NCBI GenBank assembly: GCA_037044905.1
Contig: JBAOKB010000079.1
Location: forward strand, 35,175 to 99,174
Source of the DNA: Hortaea werneckii
Taxonomy: Eukaryota; Ascomycota; Dothideomycetes; Mycosphaerellales; Teratosphaeriaceae
Direction: 5' to 3'
DNA: 64,000 nt
Shown: positions 31,434-41,582 of the stretch, piece by piece
How the letters are laid out: each line of letters starts with the position of its first letter
Position numbering within the stretch: position 1 is the first letter of the stretch
Notes under the pieces: generated by a model
The model's input: the letters and a program-made list of their open reading frames with translations, nothing else
The model's database searches: none
Told to the model about the DNA's origin: nothing
Translations under genes and position numbers: made by a program

Positions 31434-31835
31434 TGTTACGAACACGGTCACGGGACGCTCGAACCCGAAGCGATTGGCTAGTAAGGACTGGAGCAAGGAA
31501 AGGTCACGTGATCAGTATGCAGGAGAGCGCTGCCTTGGCAGGCGAACTACTGCATATATGCAAGAGGCCGACCGGTCGACGAGCGACCCGGCGACCTTAG
31601 AGCGCCGGACCGCTAAGCGACCTAGCGAACTATTGCATAAAGACACGAATCTCTTATGTATATAACTAGGCATGTTTCTCGTTAGGAGTTCGTGTGTTCA
31701 ACTCATGTTGCAATCCGACTGTTAGGTAGAGAACTAACAGCCTTGTCACAATTAGTTATCCCACAACCCAGTTGTCTTAACACATCTGTTCCAACGAGCT
31801 CTAAATCCGTGACACTACTTCGTAGGGTCGCAACA
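31434..31835 (+). repeat. Element C 3' LTR
   Basis: 402-bp LTR preceded by a purine-rich tract (GGAAGAGGGATGG). Host flank TCTAG follows at 31836-31840. Confidence 0.9.
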
Positions 31836-32200
31836 TCTAGATAGAGCTCTTAAAACACCTATTAAAAGGTAGATAGGCTAAACTAATACTCTATTACTTT
31901 ACGGATATCCTTGTACTACGCCTTTACGTCTTTTCGTAGATAGCGGTATATACGACGCTTATCTCGGTTTAAATAAAGCTTTAGACAGCCGGATCGAGGT
32001 CTTAATTTGTAGGTATTACGCGTGTTAATACGCTTTAAGGTAGTACTTATAGTAGTCTTTAGCAGCTGTTTAGCTTTAGCTATAGCGCTTACTCCTACAC
32101 CTATAAGAGCGCGTCTATAGATCCGCGCTTAGTTAGCAATCGAAAGATTAGGTCCTTTTTACCTATTCGACGAGATCTTAGCTAATACAAGCCTCGACAT
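31836..32200 (-). pseudogene. RIP-ruined Tc1/mariner transposase, N-terminal part
   Basis: From an ATG at 32200 the minus strand reads MSRLVLAKISSN with helix-turn-helix-like GVSAIAKAKQLLKTTISTTL, then RPRSGCLKLYLNRDKRRIYR, which matches the paired DNA-binding domain of Tc1-type transposases. Several stops are TAA/TAG at likely former Gln and Trp codons. It breaks off at the element C insertion and continues at 17566. Confidence 0.75.
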
Positions 32201-32648
32201 AGTGTTATTTTAGTGGTTCAAAGCAGAGAGGTAAACGCGTGTTAAAGCGCGTGTGTGGTCTGTGCGAAAACTTGGCACCAAGTACTGTACGAACTGGGAA
32301 AGTAAGTACCTAGGTCGCTTGGATCTATCAGGTATTCACCAGTCACCGAAGAGGTCGAAGACCAGGGAGACAATCTTCGAATAGTAGTCAAGCAAACATT
32401 TGTGCTCCCATCTTGTCTCTTTCATTCTTCCAACCTTCCACTCTCAACCCTCTTCTTGCGACCCCAGAAACGCTACCTTGGCCTTAGACGTTGCGAACCA
32501 AAGCTGAGGAGGAACACCCGATAGACTCATCGGGAAGACTACATTTGCATAGAGACACAATCGTGATACGGAGACGCACCGGTCGCAAAACATTGGACGT
32601 TGCATAACACAGTGCGCGTGTGTCAGCCAGGACAGACAGCTCGAAACA
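32201..32648. other. Right border of the island and promoter of the E2 gene
   Basis: Base composition returns to normal near 32215. No gene is seen before 32649; this is the likely promoter and leader of the E2 gene. Confidence 0.45.
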
Positions 32649-33223
32649 ATGGCCGGACCCGGCATGAGCGGCAAACGGCTCCAGAAAGAGCTGGTCAAGG
32701 TACGAAACCCCTCCGCCCAAGCAATAGTAACACACCAAGCAGAGAGACATAGACACAGTCTGATGTGAGGAAACCCCTTATTGGGAAGCATCAACAGATC
32801 CAAGGTACCCTACCCCCCGGCATCTCGCTCGTATCCGCCGAGAACCTACGAGAATGGACGATGGACCTCGAAATCTTCGACAACCCCATCTACCCTGCGG
32901 GAGAAAAATACCGACTCCGCTTCCTCTTCTCCCCCTCGTACCCGATCGAAGCGCCGGAAGTGACCTTCGTAGCGCTGCAGAGCCCCGAACGCAAGATCCC
33001 CTTGCACCCGCACATCTACACCAACGGCATCATCTGCCTGGACCTGCTGGACGCGCAGGGGTGGAGCCCCGTGCATAACGTCGAGAGCATCTGCATTAGC
33101 ATCCAGAGTATGTTGGCGGGGAACTCGAAGGCGGAGCGGCCGCCGGGGGACGCGGAGTTTGTAAGGTCGAACCGCTCGCGGCCGCGCGATATCAACTTTT
33201 TGTATCATGACCCGAGTGTGTAG
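32649..33223 (+). CDS. Ubiquitin-conjugating enzyme E2, UBE2W/Ubc16 type
   Basis: 158-residue E2 that transfers ubiquitin from E1 to substrates; UBE2W relatives modify protein N-termini. Exon 1 (32649-32699) encodes MAGPGMSGKRLQKELVK and exon 2 (32798-33223) resumes IQGTLPPG, matching family spacing; a 9-nt earlier acceptor is possible. The catalytic Cys is Cys97 in NGIICLDLL. HPHIYTNG replaces the usual HPN motif by HPH, the UBE2W feature. A C-terminal RDINFLYHDPSV resembles the WWYHDD tail of UBE2W. It is the first unique gene right of the transposon island, about 450 bp from it. Confidence 0.9.
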
Positions 33224-33777
33224 GCAGATGCGGAGAAAAGAGCGTGTTGTTTGTGCGAATGTGTGCATGGGAAGCGACTATAATGCAAGAAAAATGGGTT
33301 GAAACGAAAAACACACTTTCATGGAATGTTCGGAGCGATCCTTTTATCGGAATAGGTGTTTGAAAGGGGGCAGTACAGCATACGGGAATACCCCTCCGTT
33401 TGAATATGGGAACTATTACGGCATAGCAGGCGCAAAACATACCAGAGCCGATGGGGCCGGTTGTCTTTAAGATGTGCGGGTTTTCGGTAATAAGCTCGCG
33501 AACCAGACAGAAATTGAAATATTATTAGAAAGCAGCATTTCTTCCTCGTTTCGAACGGTGTATCAATACACAATACAATAGGACTTGCGATCATCTAATT
33601 CGCTAGGAGTGTAGCCAAAACGGACAGCGGTAAAGCTACCCCCCATCCCGCTATCCCGCACCGCAATCGTACACTGCATAGGTTCTCGTCCAGCTCTTAC
33701 AAGCCCCCTCCCCGTAAGCAGAAGAAACGGGATGAAATTAACATCCCGACCGACCCTTGCACCATCCCATTCTAATC
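33224..33777. other. Intergenic, convergent 3' ends
   Basis: Lies between the stop of the E2 gene and the stop of the bromodomain gene on the opposite strand. Small frames are not supported. Confidence 0.45.
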
Positions 33778-36331
33778 TCATCGCAACAGATTAACAAACC
33801 AAGTGACCTTCTCAACATCCAGCCCTTCCTTCCTCCCATCCTCCCTTTCCCCATCCGGCTTACTCGCCGCAACCTCGACTTCGATCCTGTTGACCCCTTG
33901 CGCGAGACTGCCCTCGTACACATGCGTCCGCTTGCCCGTATCGGAATGGAATTGCGTATCGCGCTGGTTGAGCCGGGTGCTATTAAGGGTGACGAACATT
34001 TTGTACGGACGGCCCATGGACAGTTGTTTGGAGATGGTCGGGGCGATCTGGAGGTAGTAATGCGTCGGTGGCAAGGTGATGGTGGTGCTTTGTTGTGAAA
34101 GGGTCGGGTGCGGACCTAGGGACATGGTGAAGCGTTTGGGCAGGTGGAGTTGAGGGTGGGTCGAGACGGTGACGGCGGGGAGTAAGGCCGCTTCGACGGG
34201 GTATGGGCGAAGAGCGGTCGGAGGGAGGAGGGAAGGTGCGGTGTAGTTGTAGCTGGTGGGCAGTGATGAGGGATTGGGGTACGGACTGCCACTTGGCGGG
34301 CGCATGGAGGGTGGCGGCATGGTGCCGTTTGTTTGCGGTGGCTGGACAGCAGGAGCGGCGCTGGCCAATGCTGGAGACTGGCTTGGTACCTTTTCGCTCT
34401 TAATCGCTGTCTCTGGCGTTGTGCCGGATTGAGCACTGCTCTGTTGACGAGGTTCAATGGTAGGCACTTGGGAGCTTGAGCGTGCAGAACCGTTTGTCGT
34501 TGGTCTTTGACCGTTGGTGCCTGCGCTTGCCACCATTTGCTTTTGTCGCTGGAGGGCCTCGCTGTCCACGCTGACACCTGATGCGGGTGGCTTTGCGGGC
34601 GCCGGTGTGGGTGTGGGTGCGGATGCGGATGCTGGTGCTGGCGCAGGTGTAGATGCCGGCGCTGGCGAGTCGCGGTTTTGTGAGAGGTTGAGTGTGACCT
34701 TTGGCTTGGGTCCACCAAGCTTGATACGCGGTCCACTTGGCTCATTGACCTTCTCTTTCGCTTCCGTCAGCAAGGACTGGAAGTGATCCTGGCAAAAGTC
34801 AGCAATCTAGTCGACCCCTTGCATTGCGCTGCATGACCTACTTTGAACTCTTCGGCAAGGTTGTACATATCACTGCCTGTCTCATTGTAATGCTGTGCGT
34901 TGCGCCATATGCAGCTGACCTCCTCCGCGAACTGGTCCCAGGTCTTAAAGTCGGTTACTCCAGTTGGTGGCGCACGACCATGTATACCTTTTGTCAGCTT
35001 GAGAACACCCTTTATCGAGACAGGATGCTTGATGACTTGGTAGTAATCTTCAAGCTTGCGGCTCGGCAAATTGGCGAAAGGCGCGAAGATCTCAAGACTG
35101 CTGTGGCATTAGCATTGCTCCTGTTTCGGCCGTGGTGAAAGAGCGAACGTACTCGTCTTCAGTGTAATGCAGCAGATAGTTCAAGATCTTCTGCTGCGCT
35201 TCCTGCAGACCCATTCCCTCAAAATTGAGATCGCCGTCTTGGTCTGCGTCTGCGACATCGCCATCGCCGTCTCCAGTGGTCGCGCTCGGAGCCACAGACG
35301 CTTTCCGATCAGACGGTGCCTCTGAGTTCTTCAGCACAATCTTCCTTGGCTTCTCGCTGACCTCCCTGGATTGCCTAGCGCTCTCTGCCGCGGTGCCGTT
35401 CGCTTGTGTGCTACGACCCTCGCCGGAACCCTTAACTTGCGGTATTGGTGTCGCAAACGAGACGTAGTTCGGGTCCTCGCTGTACTGTGGGTTGTGCTGC
35501 TTCATGAAGTTGTAGACCAGCTTCCGTATGCGCTCAGCGTCTTCAAAGATCAGGCTCTTGGGTTCATTGTACTCTTTTGCGTTCTGCACCATACGCTTAA
35601 GGTCGCTTTCCAAGGTTGTCATGGTAGGATAGGCATTGCGGTCAAGCTTGTCCTCGATGGTGGACAGCGCGATTGGAAGCTTGATCACATTGTAGTAGTC
35701 GGGTATCTCATCGCGAGGTGGGAGTTCGAGGAATGCGGTGGCGATGTTGCGGTCGCTGGGGTTAAAAGTCAGCTAGTGCAAACCAAACATGTCAAGATCA
35801 GGGTTGGATGGACATACGTCTTGTCCTTCGCATCATGCAGCTGGTCGAGCAGTCGACGCCCGCGCTCCTGGACGTTGGTCTTCGCCGCGTGGTTGTTGTT
35901 GGCGTTGTTCTTCGGTGCGGATGAGTTCTACATCGCGATGTCACGTGGAATTAGCGATCTGTTGTCTCTGCAAGAACATGTCGCAAGATGTAGAGTGCTG
36001 CCCTGGACGCATGTGCGGTCCAAGCGGAGTATGACGACCGAGCTGCTGTAGTGGGCTAGTAGGTGATGCCGCCATGCTGGTCGGTTCAGACTCCAACGCG
36101 CATCCGCCTTCCTCTTCTCCAACAACACACGCACACCGCCCCGACCGTCTGCAATCTCGCAAACCCCTGCATCGTCGCCCAGAGCCCACAGTCGTTCTTT
36201 GTACCGCAAACGCAAAATTGAAAGAGAAAAAGGTTGCGACATACCAGCAGTTTCAACTTCTTGGACGCGTTCCCCTCCGAGGAGGACGGCGTCGCGTTGG
36301 CGGATGCTTTGCGCTTTCTGGAGGAGTCCAT
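33778..36331 (-). CDS. RSC4: RSC4-like double-bromodomain chromatin remodelling subunit
   Basis: 689 residues, predicted subunit of the RSC ATP-dependent remodeller that binds acetyl-lysine in histone tails. Exons: 36245-36331, 35818-35927, 35153-35755, 34842-35100 and 33778-34788. Exon 1 is a basic nuclear-type N-terminus (MDSSRKRKAS, KKLK). Bromodomain 1 is formed across exons 2-3 (GRRLLDQLHD ... IPDYYNVIKLPIALSTIEDKL ... NAKEYN); bromodomain 2 across exons 3-4 (RKLEDYYQVIKHPVSIKGV ... NAQHYNETGSDMY). A Pro/Ala-rich linker leads to a conserved C-terminal beta-rich domain (about the last 120 residues). Intron 1 is 317 nt, long for this window, and could hide a small exon. The third acceptor is a CAGCAG tandem giving one optional residue. 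Confidence 0.87.
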
Positions 36332-36959
36332 TGCGCCAAAGCTTCACGACCTTCGCTGCAATTGCTCGGGATCGTGTGCAAATATGCTCGGCAAGTTCGG
36401 ACAATCAATAAATTGAGCGACAACCCGATGCGACGCTGCGCGCCTTTGCTGTATGCCACTGCACACGCCTGCGCTGGTTTGGCGGGATGCCCGCGGGACT
36501 TCTTCGGTCGTTCCCGGGTCACGTGACTTGCCTTGCTTCATCACCTGGGCCAGACTGAGCTACTGTCTCAAGAAGGACGTTGTCACGCGCAGGTTGCATG
36601 ACAATATTGATTGTACGCTTGCTGATATTTGCGTTTGCCTACACCTCCATTTACGTTGCTCGTTGTATTCGCCACCAACACTGCGGATCAGGTAGGTTGT
36701 TCTCATTCTTCACCCACTCCGTCGAACGCCCTTAACTTCTCCTTGACTCCAAAATCAAGGGCAGACCCCTCATAATGAATTGATCAGCCGCTTCCATCGA
36801 CTTTGGACAGCTAAGCAAAGCGAATCCAGATGGAAAGATGAGACAAAAGCAAAAATAAAAGAGAAAACCAAACATCGCTCAGGGTACCGTACAACCGCTC
36901 AGGGTACCGTACAACCGCGGTTCATTCCGGAGATATCTTGTCCATTAAAAAAGCATCTC
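36332..36959. other. Intergenic with a tandem duplication
   Basis: Promoter side of the bromodomain gene and 3' side of the cupin gene. Contains a perfect 20-bp tandem repeat (36876-36915). No gene is supported. Confidence 0.45.
36876..36915. repeat. Perfect 20-bp tandem duplication
   Basis: Two adjacent identical 20-mers, each holding GGTACC, at 36876-36895 and 36896-36915, followed by the start of a third copy (CGC). Confidence 0.85.
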
Positions 36960-37543
36960 CTACGTGGCGATCCCATGCGCCTTCTCATATTCCTCCTGAC
37001 TCACCTCGTGCAACCAAGTCGTTTCTACGCCCTCTAATCAGCACCAGCCCATTCCCAAACCTCCCAATGCAAAGAGGTCAAAGCGAAGTGAGAAAGAGAA
37101 AGTTAGTCATCCCACTTACTCCCCAAACTAATCGCCGTATGCGCCATACACGTCGTATTCGTGCCGCCATGCCAATGCCTCTCGCCGGCGGGGACATGCA
37201 CCATATCGCCGACCTGCAGCTTCCTTGGCGCCTGGCCTTCCGAGCACACGAGCCCAGAGCCCATCGTCACCGTGAGGATCTGTCCGCGCTCGTGGTGGTG
37301 CCAGTATGTGCGTGCGCCGGGGGTGAAGCAGACGTTGTTGCCCATGCAATCTTCGGCGGTGACTTTTTTCAAATTCGAAATCAATTCCTCAGTAATTGAA
37401 TGGGTTTTTGGATCTCAATGTAGGGTTTCAGGCGCAAGGAAGGTGGGCTAACAAATTGGATCCATATGGACCGTTCCCGAGAAGGTCTCGGTCGGCTGCT
37501 TGGAAGCCGTGTCGGGCTTGTGGGAAGCGCGGATGAGTCGCAT
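36960..37543 (-). CDS. Small single-domain cupin protein
   Basis: 135 residues from three exons: 37453-37543, 37120-37362 and 36960-37033. Exon 1 gives MRLIRASHKPDTASKQPTE...DPI; splicing a 90-nt intron (CTGA branch, AAG acceptor) yields DPIF, matching the family, followed by the cupin motifs PGARTYWHHHERGQ (metal-binding His/His/His-Glu) and PAGERHWHGG. The last intron has GTAAGT, and exon 3 supplies TTWLHEVSQEEYEKAHG, the conserved end of these bacterial-like cupins. It probably binds a metal; the substrate is unknown. Without splicing the protein would be truncated at both ends. Confidence 0.82.
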
Positions 37544-38871
37544 GGTTGTGTAGTGTGTCTTGAAACAAGTGATGTAACAAAGTGTTCAAAATGGACGAGT
37601 TCTATAAGTGTGAGCGTCACGCAAACAAAAGACGTTATAATGTTCTCAAGGTTGTTCTACCTCTCCTAGAGCTTCGTAGCCTTCACGACGTACCAGCCGA
37701 AACCGGGTCCTTACGCTTTGCTGAGCTTCTCCGCAGCGCACGCAAGCAATCCGGTAAATGTCGTACCCGACGGTTTAGAGGACGCAGTCTGAAGGATACT
37801 AAAATGATTCAGGGCGTAATCGGGTAGGCAAGCCATGTGCGAAATAGTCGCAGCTTATTGTGCTCAATCGCGAGTCCTCCTTACATCCTTAGCACTTAAT
37901 CGTATTACATTCGGAAACCCAACTCTACAGCAGCCGCTTAGACATGAAAGAAATAGAGAAAGAGTCGATTATCTTAATGATCGACCTAGATTGCAAGTAA
38001 GCACCCAGCGTGTCAAACCTTCGCTCCAAACCGTGCTCGCACGGGAGACAGATAGGCGTCCAGAGTCTAGAAAGAGTATCTTTCATAGGCGGTGCACGGC
38101 GAGTGACGAGGGGAGGCCACATCAAGCGCTGAAAGCTTTCGATGCACCCATCAACCGGAGTGATGGAATTGAATATGAAGGAAGGACACATATCAAGGAT
38201 GTAAATCAAAAGAAGACCAGTCTAAGGAGAGATAGCGGATCGGCGATTGGGTGTCTTTTGGTTTTCTCTTTTTCCCCCCTCTTATTTGTCTTCTTCTTTC
38301 TCTTCCTATCCTTCCAATGTACACACAGAGAGGAGAATGAGGAATTTTTTTTGGACAAAAAAACAAAAAAAGAGGGAAAGCAGTCAGGCTTCCAAAAACG
38401 CCCATGGATACATTTGCCCCCCCGCTATCATCTCCAATGCATAATTGTTCGTCGCAAGGAAAAGAAATTTTAAAGGTTTTGAGATGAGAAGTTTTCTTGT
38501 TTGTCAATGGTAGAAAAAGAAGGAACGCCTGTAGAAATGCATGTTTGGCTCGGCAAATTTTGGAGCAGGTTGCCGGCGCAGATTGGAAGAGTAAGTGAAG
38601 GAGGGGTGGTGATGGTGGTAGTAGTGGTGGAAAGGAGCCAGGCCAACCGACTCATGACCATCTTTCCCCTGCCGTCACCCTGCGCAAGCAAAAGGTCCTG
38701 AATGTAGGCTTCGTGGCAGTCAAAGTTGCATTCTCCTCTTTTGCCCTTTTTCTTGGCTTCCCGCCGAACCTCATTCTTCCCCTTCCATGCGCTTTCGCGC
38801 TGTCGCTCGCGTGTACAGTATGGATTTTTCTTTACTCGAAGGCCGTGTTATGACGCCTGGCATAGGTGCGC
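37544..38871. other. Intergenic
   Basis: 1.3 kb without a supported gene. A 212-codon plus frame (37835-38473) has low-complexity content and no domain. Contains A- and T-rich runs near 38345-38375 and a GGT-rich stretch near 38600-38630. The left end is the cupin promoter. Confidence 0.45.
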
Positions 38872-39416
38872 TTAATGCTGGCTTGGCGGCTGGTAGTTGA
38901 TAGGTCGCCTGGGTGGGTCTGTTAGCAAAGGTTTTGAGACTGGAAGCAACAGCTAGCGCGGCGATGACACATACTTGAAGAGCAGAATGTGCGGCTCCGG
39001 CTCATGTACCTCGTAGTGTTCCCACCCCAGACTCTGCAATAGACGTCAGCTTCTAACCTCGCATCATCATCACGTCCCGCGGTGCCTACCTGGGTGATGC
39101 CGAGCCCTCTCCACTCTTCCTCCCAGAGTAGCTTGAGCGTGCCTCTCGACCCATCAAAGTACTCCTTCGGTATCTTCTTCAGCATTTGCTTCGGCAGCTG
39201 GACGTGGCGGTATTCGAAGTTGTCATCGTTGTACCTGCGTTTGCAGAGCCCCGGGTCAGCCACCAGCCCCACGATCACATAATGACAGACGCCATCGACT
39301 TACCGCGACGAGTAGTGTATCGAATCGACGAACTCATCAAGCTGATCTCTCTCCGCATCGCTAAGCAAACGCGGCTTCTTGTTGCGGCGGGTGTAATCAA
39401 TGTCCATGGCCGCCAT
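38872..39416 (-). CDS. CKS1: Cyclin-dependent kinase regulatory subunit Cks1/Suc1
   Basis: 117 residues in four exons: 39304-39416, 39090-39234, 38975-39033 and 38872-38908. The protein carries the near-invariant Cks signatures: SSRYNDDNFEYRHVQLPK, LWEEEWRGLGITQSLGWEHYE, then HEPEPHILLFKRPINYQPP. HEPEPH is the hinge used for strand exchange, and the basic residues form the phosphate pocket. It binds Cdk1 and phosphorylated targets, helping multisite phosphorylation and cell-cycle progression. In the last intron a nearby upstream AG would shift the frame; the chosen acceptor restores the family C-terminus and an immediate stop. A second Met at 39407 is an alternative start. Confidence 0.95.
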
Positions 39417-40757
39417 GCTGTCGGTCCGCCACTGCAGCAGTGTGTCTGCCTAACCAACCGGGGTATCGGAAGTGGATGGGCGGTATGATGTACGATGGAC
39501 CAGGCCCCGGGCGCAAGGGTAGGAATGGGGATGTAGATGCTGATGATGGCACCGGCTCGTTCCGTTCAAGGCGGTTTCTGTCTTGTGCAAGTCTTTCTCG
39601 CTCCTTCCCGCTCTTTCGACGGCCGTGGACGGATGGTGGTGCTATCGCGGATAGCAGTAGAGGTAGGTACTTTCCAGAAAAGAATTGTACGCTGGGTTGG
39701 AGGGGTAACTGCGAGGCTTATGCGACGTGCCTGCAGTAGATGCGAACTAGTTTCAGCACAGCGCGCGGCGGGCGGTGAGTTCAGTGGCTTGTCGCGTGGG
39801 GAGCGCGTGTAAACCCCAGTGGTTCGTTATTGATTCCCGAGCGCGATAATAACAAGAGCGAGGATGATGATAGCGGCGATGGTTGGTGGAAAAGGTTCCA
39901 AACGGTTCTGACAGCCCGGCCAACCGTGACGTCGATCTTTGGACTAGAAGGTAAACAAACGAAAGTGAGGAGCAACAATTTGGGAGGTGCTCGTGCTCTG
40001 TGCAGAACTAGTGCCGCTTTGGTCGCGTTCCGGCCCGACTGCCGACGGAACTACTGTCGCAATACTCCACCGACAAGTAGGACTGATGGAGAACGAAAGC
40101 GCATGGGTGCAGACGTGTCACATGACGGCAATATGATTCTGACGGGCATCCACAGTCCGCAGTGGAAGCTAAGGCTTGTCAGAGATACGGAGCAACCTCC
40201 GCCTGTAGCGACAAGAATGGCAGGCGAATGAGAATGAGAGACGATTGCTTTTAAGAGGATTCAATCGCAAGTCTATCCAACAGACTAAATCACATACGAA
40301 ATAGCATCCCTCCTGGGAAAAGAAGAAAATTGGAAAGCCAAGATAGTCCCAACAGCCCAAAATTGACAAGCAGCCAAAAACCTGCCAGGGGAAAATCTCA
40401 TCAACGCCGTCTGTCCCCACCGGTGAGGGTCATCCATTTGCCCCTCTCCCCCTCGCCTCTTCCCAATAGGGCATGTTCTCATAAAAATCTGCTTTTTCTT
40501 GCGCAAATAAGGAGCGGACGGCAGATCCTCAAGATCGTCCACTCTGGGATATCGTAACCTCGTAGATAGATCTGCCAGAGATGTTTGTAGTAACAATAAA
40601 TAAAAAAGAGAGAAAAGTGGTCAGTCGATGCGACAAGGTATGTGCACGAAAAGACAAATCCAGCACTGCAACGCCGCGAGCCTCACATTGATCTGCAATC
40701 CTTTGGTTTCCGGACCAGCAAGGATTCGATTGCTCGTTTCTAGGATGTGGCCAGAGA
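39417..40757. other. Intergenic
   Basis: 1.3 kb without a supported gene; the open frames at 39440-39739 and 39830-40231 have no recognisable domain. The left end is the CKS1 promoter. Confidence 0.45.
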
Positions 40758-41582
40758 TTAGATCCAGCCAGCGCGGCCGTCGGCCGACTCATCCTCAAAG
40801 GTCGAGTAGATCATGCTCTGGATCTCGGACAGATAGTCAGAGGCAGCGTAGTAAGCGAGGTCATGCTTCTTCATCGATGCGAAGTCTGCTTCGGTCTCAG
40901 CGTCGCGGACGACGTGGCCAAACTCCTCGGCGACTTCGTCCAGTTGAGCCAGCTCACGACCGAAGGGACCCTCCTTTGGTGCTTCGACGAAGCTTTCTTG
41001 AGTCGGGCTGCGCCTATGCTCGCGCGCAGTCGGTGGCGGAGAGAACATCCGCTGTACGGAGCGCTTCCGGTGAAGGGTCTCGTGGGCCTTCTTCGAGTGC
41101 GATGGCTCGCGCTGTGGGATAGAAGGCGTCTCGAGCGATGGCCTGGCAGAGTGGCTAGGAGACTGGCTGGGCGATCTGGCGTGTGTGTCGACAGCAGGCT
41201 TGAAGTAGCAGCTCAGGTGGTTTGGCTCAGGCTCGGTACGCATGGGCGACTCGTCGACGGAAGAAGCGTCGGTGATCGTATCGTTCGAGTGAACGCTGGC
41301 GTTGCCCCTGCTGCTACCATCGCTGTCCTCAGCAGAGCTCGACACGACTGAAGATCCGGAAGAGAAGCTGCGGTTCTCGATAGGGGACGCTCCAGCGATA
41401 TGCTCGGCGTTGTTCAACTGGACGTTGCTTGTTGAGAGCAGGACCTTGGGCGCCGAAATCTGGGAACGGTTGACTGGCCTGCCACCGCGCTGCGTGGCGG
41501 CGCGACCAATGTACATCGGCGAAGTGATGTGCATCTCGGGCTTCTGTTGGCGCCTAGTTGTGAAAGCGCGAGCAAGAGACAT
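40758..41582 (-). CDS. Conserved-looking Ser-rich protein of unknown function
   Basis: 274 residues, single exon, not assigned to a function. N-terminus MSLARAFTTRRQQKPEMHI is short and basic. A long Ser/Asp-rich disordered middle contains many SP sites (SPSQSP, SPPPTAR, RSPTQES) suited to phosphorylation. The C-terminal 70 residues look ordered and acidic (FGRELAQLDEVAEEFGHVV, then YYAASDYLSEIQSMIYSTFEDE) and predict a helical segment. No membrane span, signal or catalytic motif is seen. The uninterrupted frame and sharp ordered/disordered layout support a real gene. Confidence 0.75.
   Translation of the reverse strand: MSLARAFTTRRQQKPEMHITSPMYIGRAATQRGGRPVNRSQISAPKVLLSTSNVQLNNAEHIAGASPIENRSFSSGSSVVSSSAEDSDGSSRGNASVHSNDTITDASSVDESPMRTEPEPNHLSCYFKPAVDTHARSPSQSPSHSARPSLETPSIPQREPSHSKKAHETLHRKRSVQRMFSPPPTAREHRRSPTQESFVEAPKEGPFGRELAQLDEVAEEFGHVVRDAETEADFASMKKHDLAYYAASDYLSEIQSMIYSTFEDESADGRAGWI

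Larger units (their letters stand above)
25039..31835 (+). mobile_element. Gypsy chromovirus element C, full-length, RIP-degraded, inverted relative to A
   Basis: 6797 bp with 402-bp LTRs (25039-25440 and 31434-31835). It is near-identical to A in reverse orientation, including many of the same stop codons, yet has its own private C-to-T changes. Its LTRs differ at about eight sites, all RIP-type. Left flank CTAAT and right flank TCTAG are, as reverse complements, the left and right flanks of A. A and C thus form a 6.8-kb inverted repeat around a 7.5-kb loop holding B. Gag-pol is dead but the antisense ORF is open. Confidence 0.92.

Noticed and set aside
10768..31835. A and C as one segmental inverted duplication
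   Set aside because: Their original target sites differ (ATTAG and CTAGA, each found as a pair after undoing the inversion), so they were separate integrations.
10230..32200. CRISPR-like or short tandem array
   Set aside because: Repeats are LTRs and element bodies; no regularly spaced short repeats were seen.
37835..38473. 212-codon plus-strand frame
   Set aside because: Low-complexity Phe/Lys runs, no domain, no splice-supported partner; likely chance.
39830..40231. 133-codon plus-strand frame (and 39440-39739)
   Set aside because: No domain or signal and lies in a gene-free spacer; likely chance.
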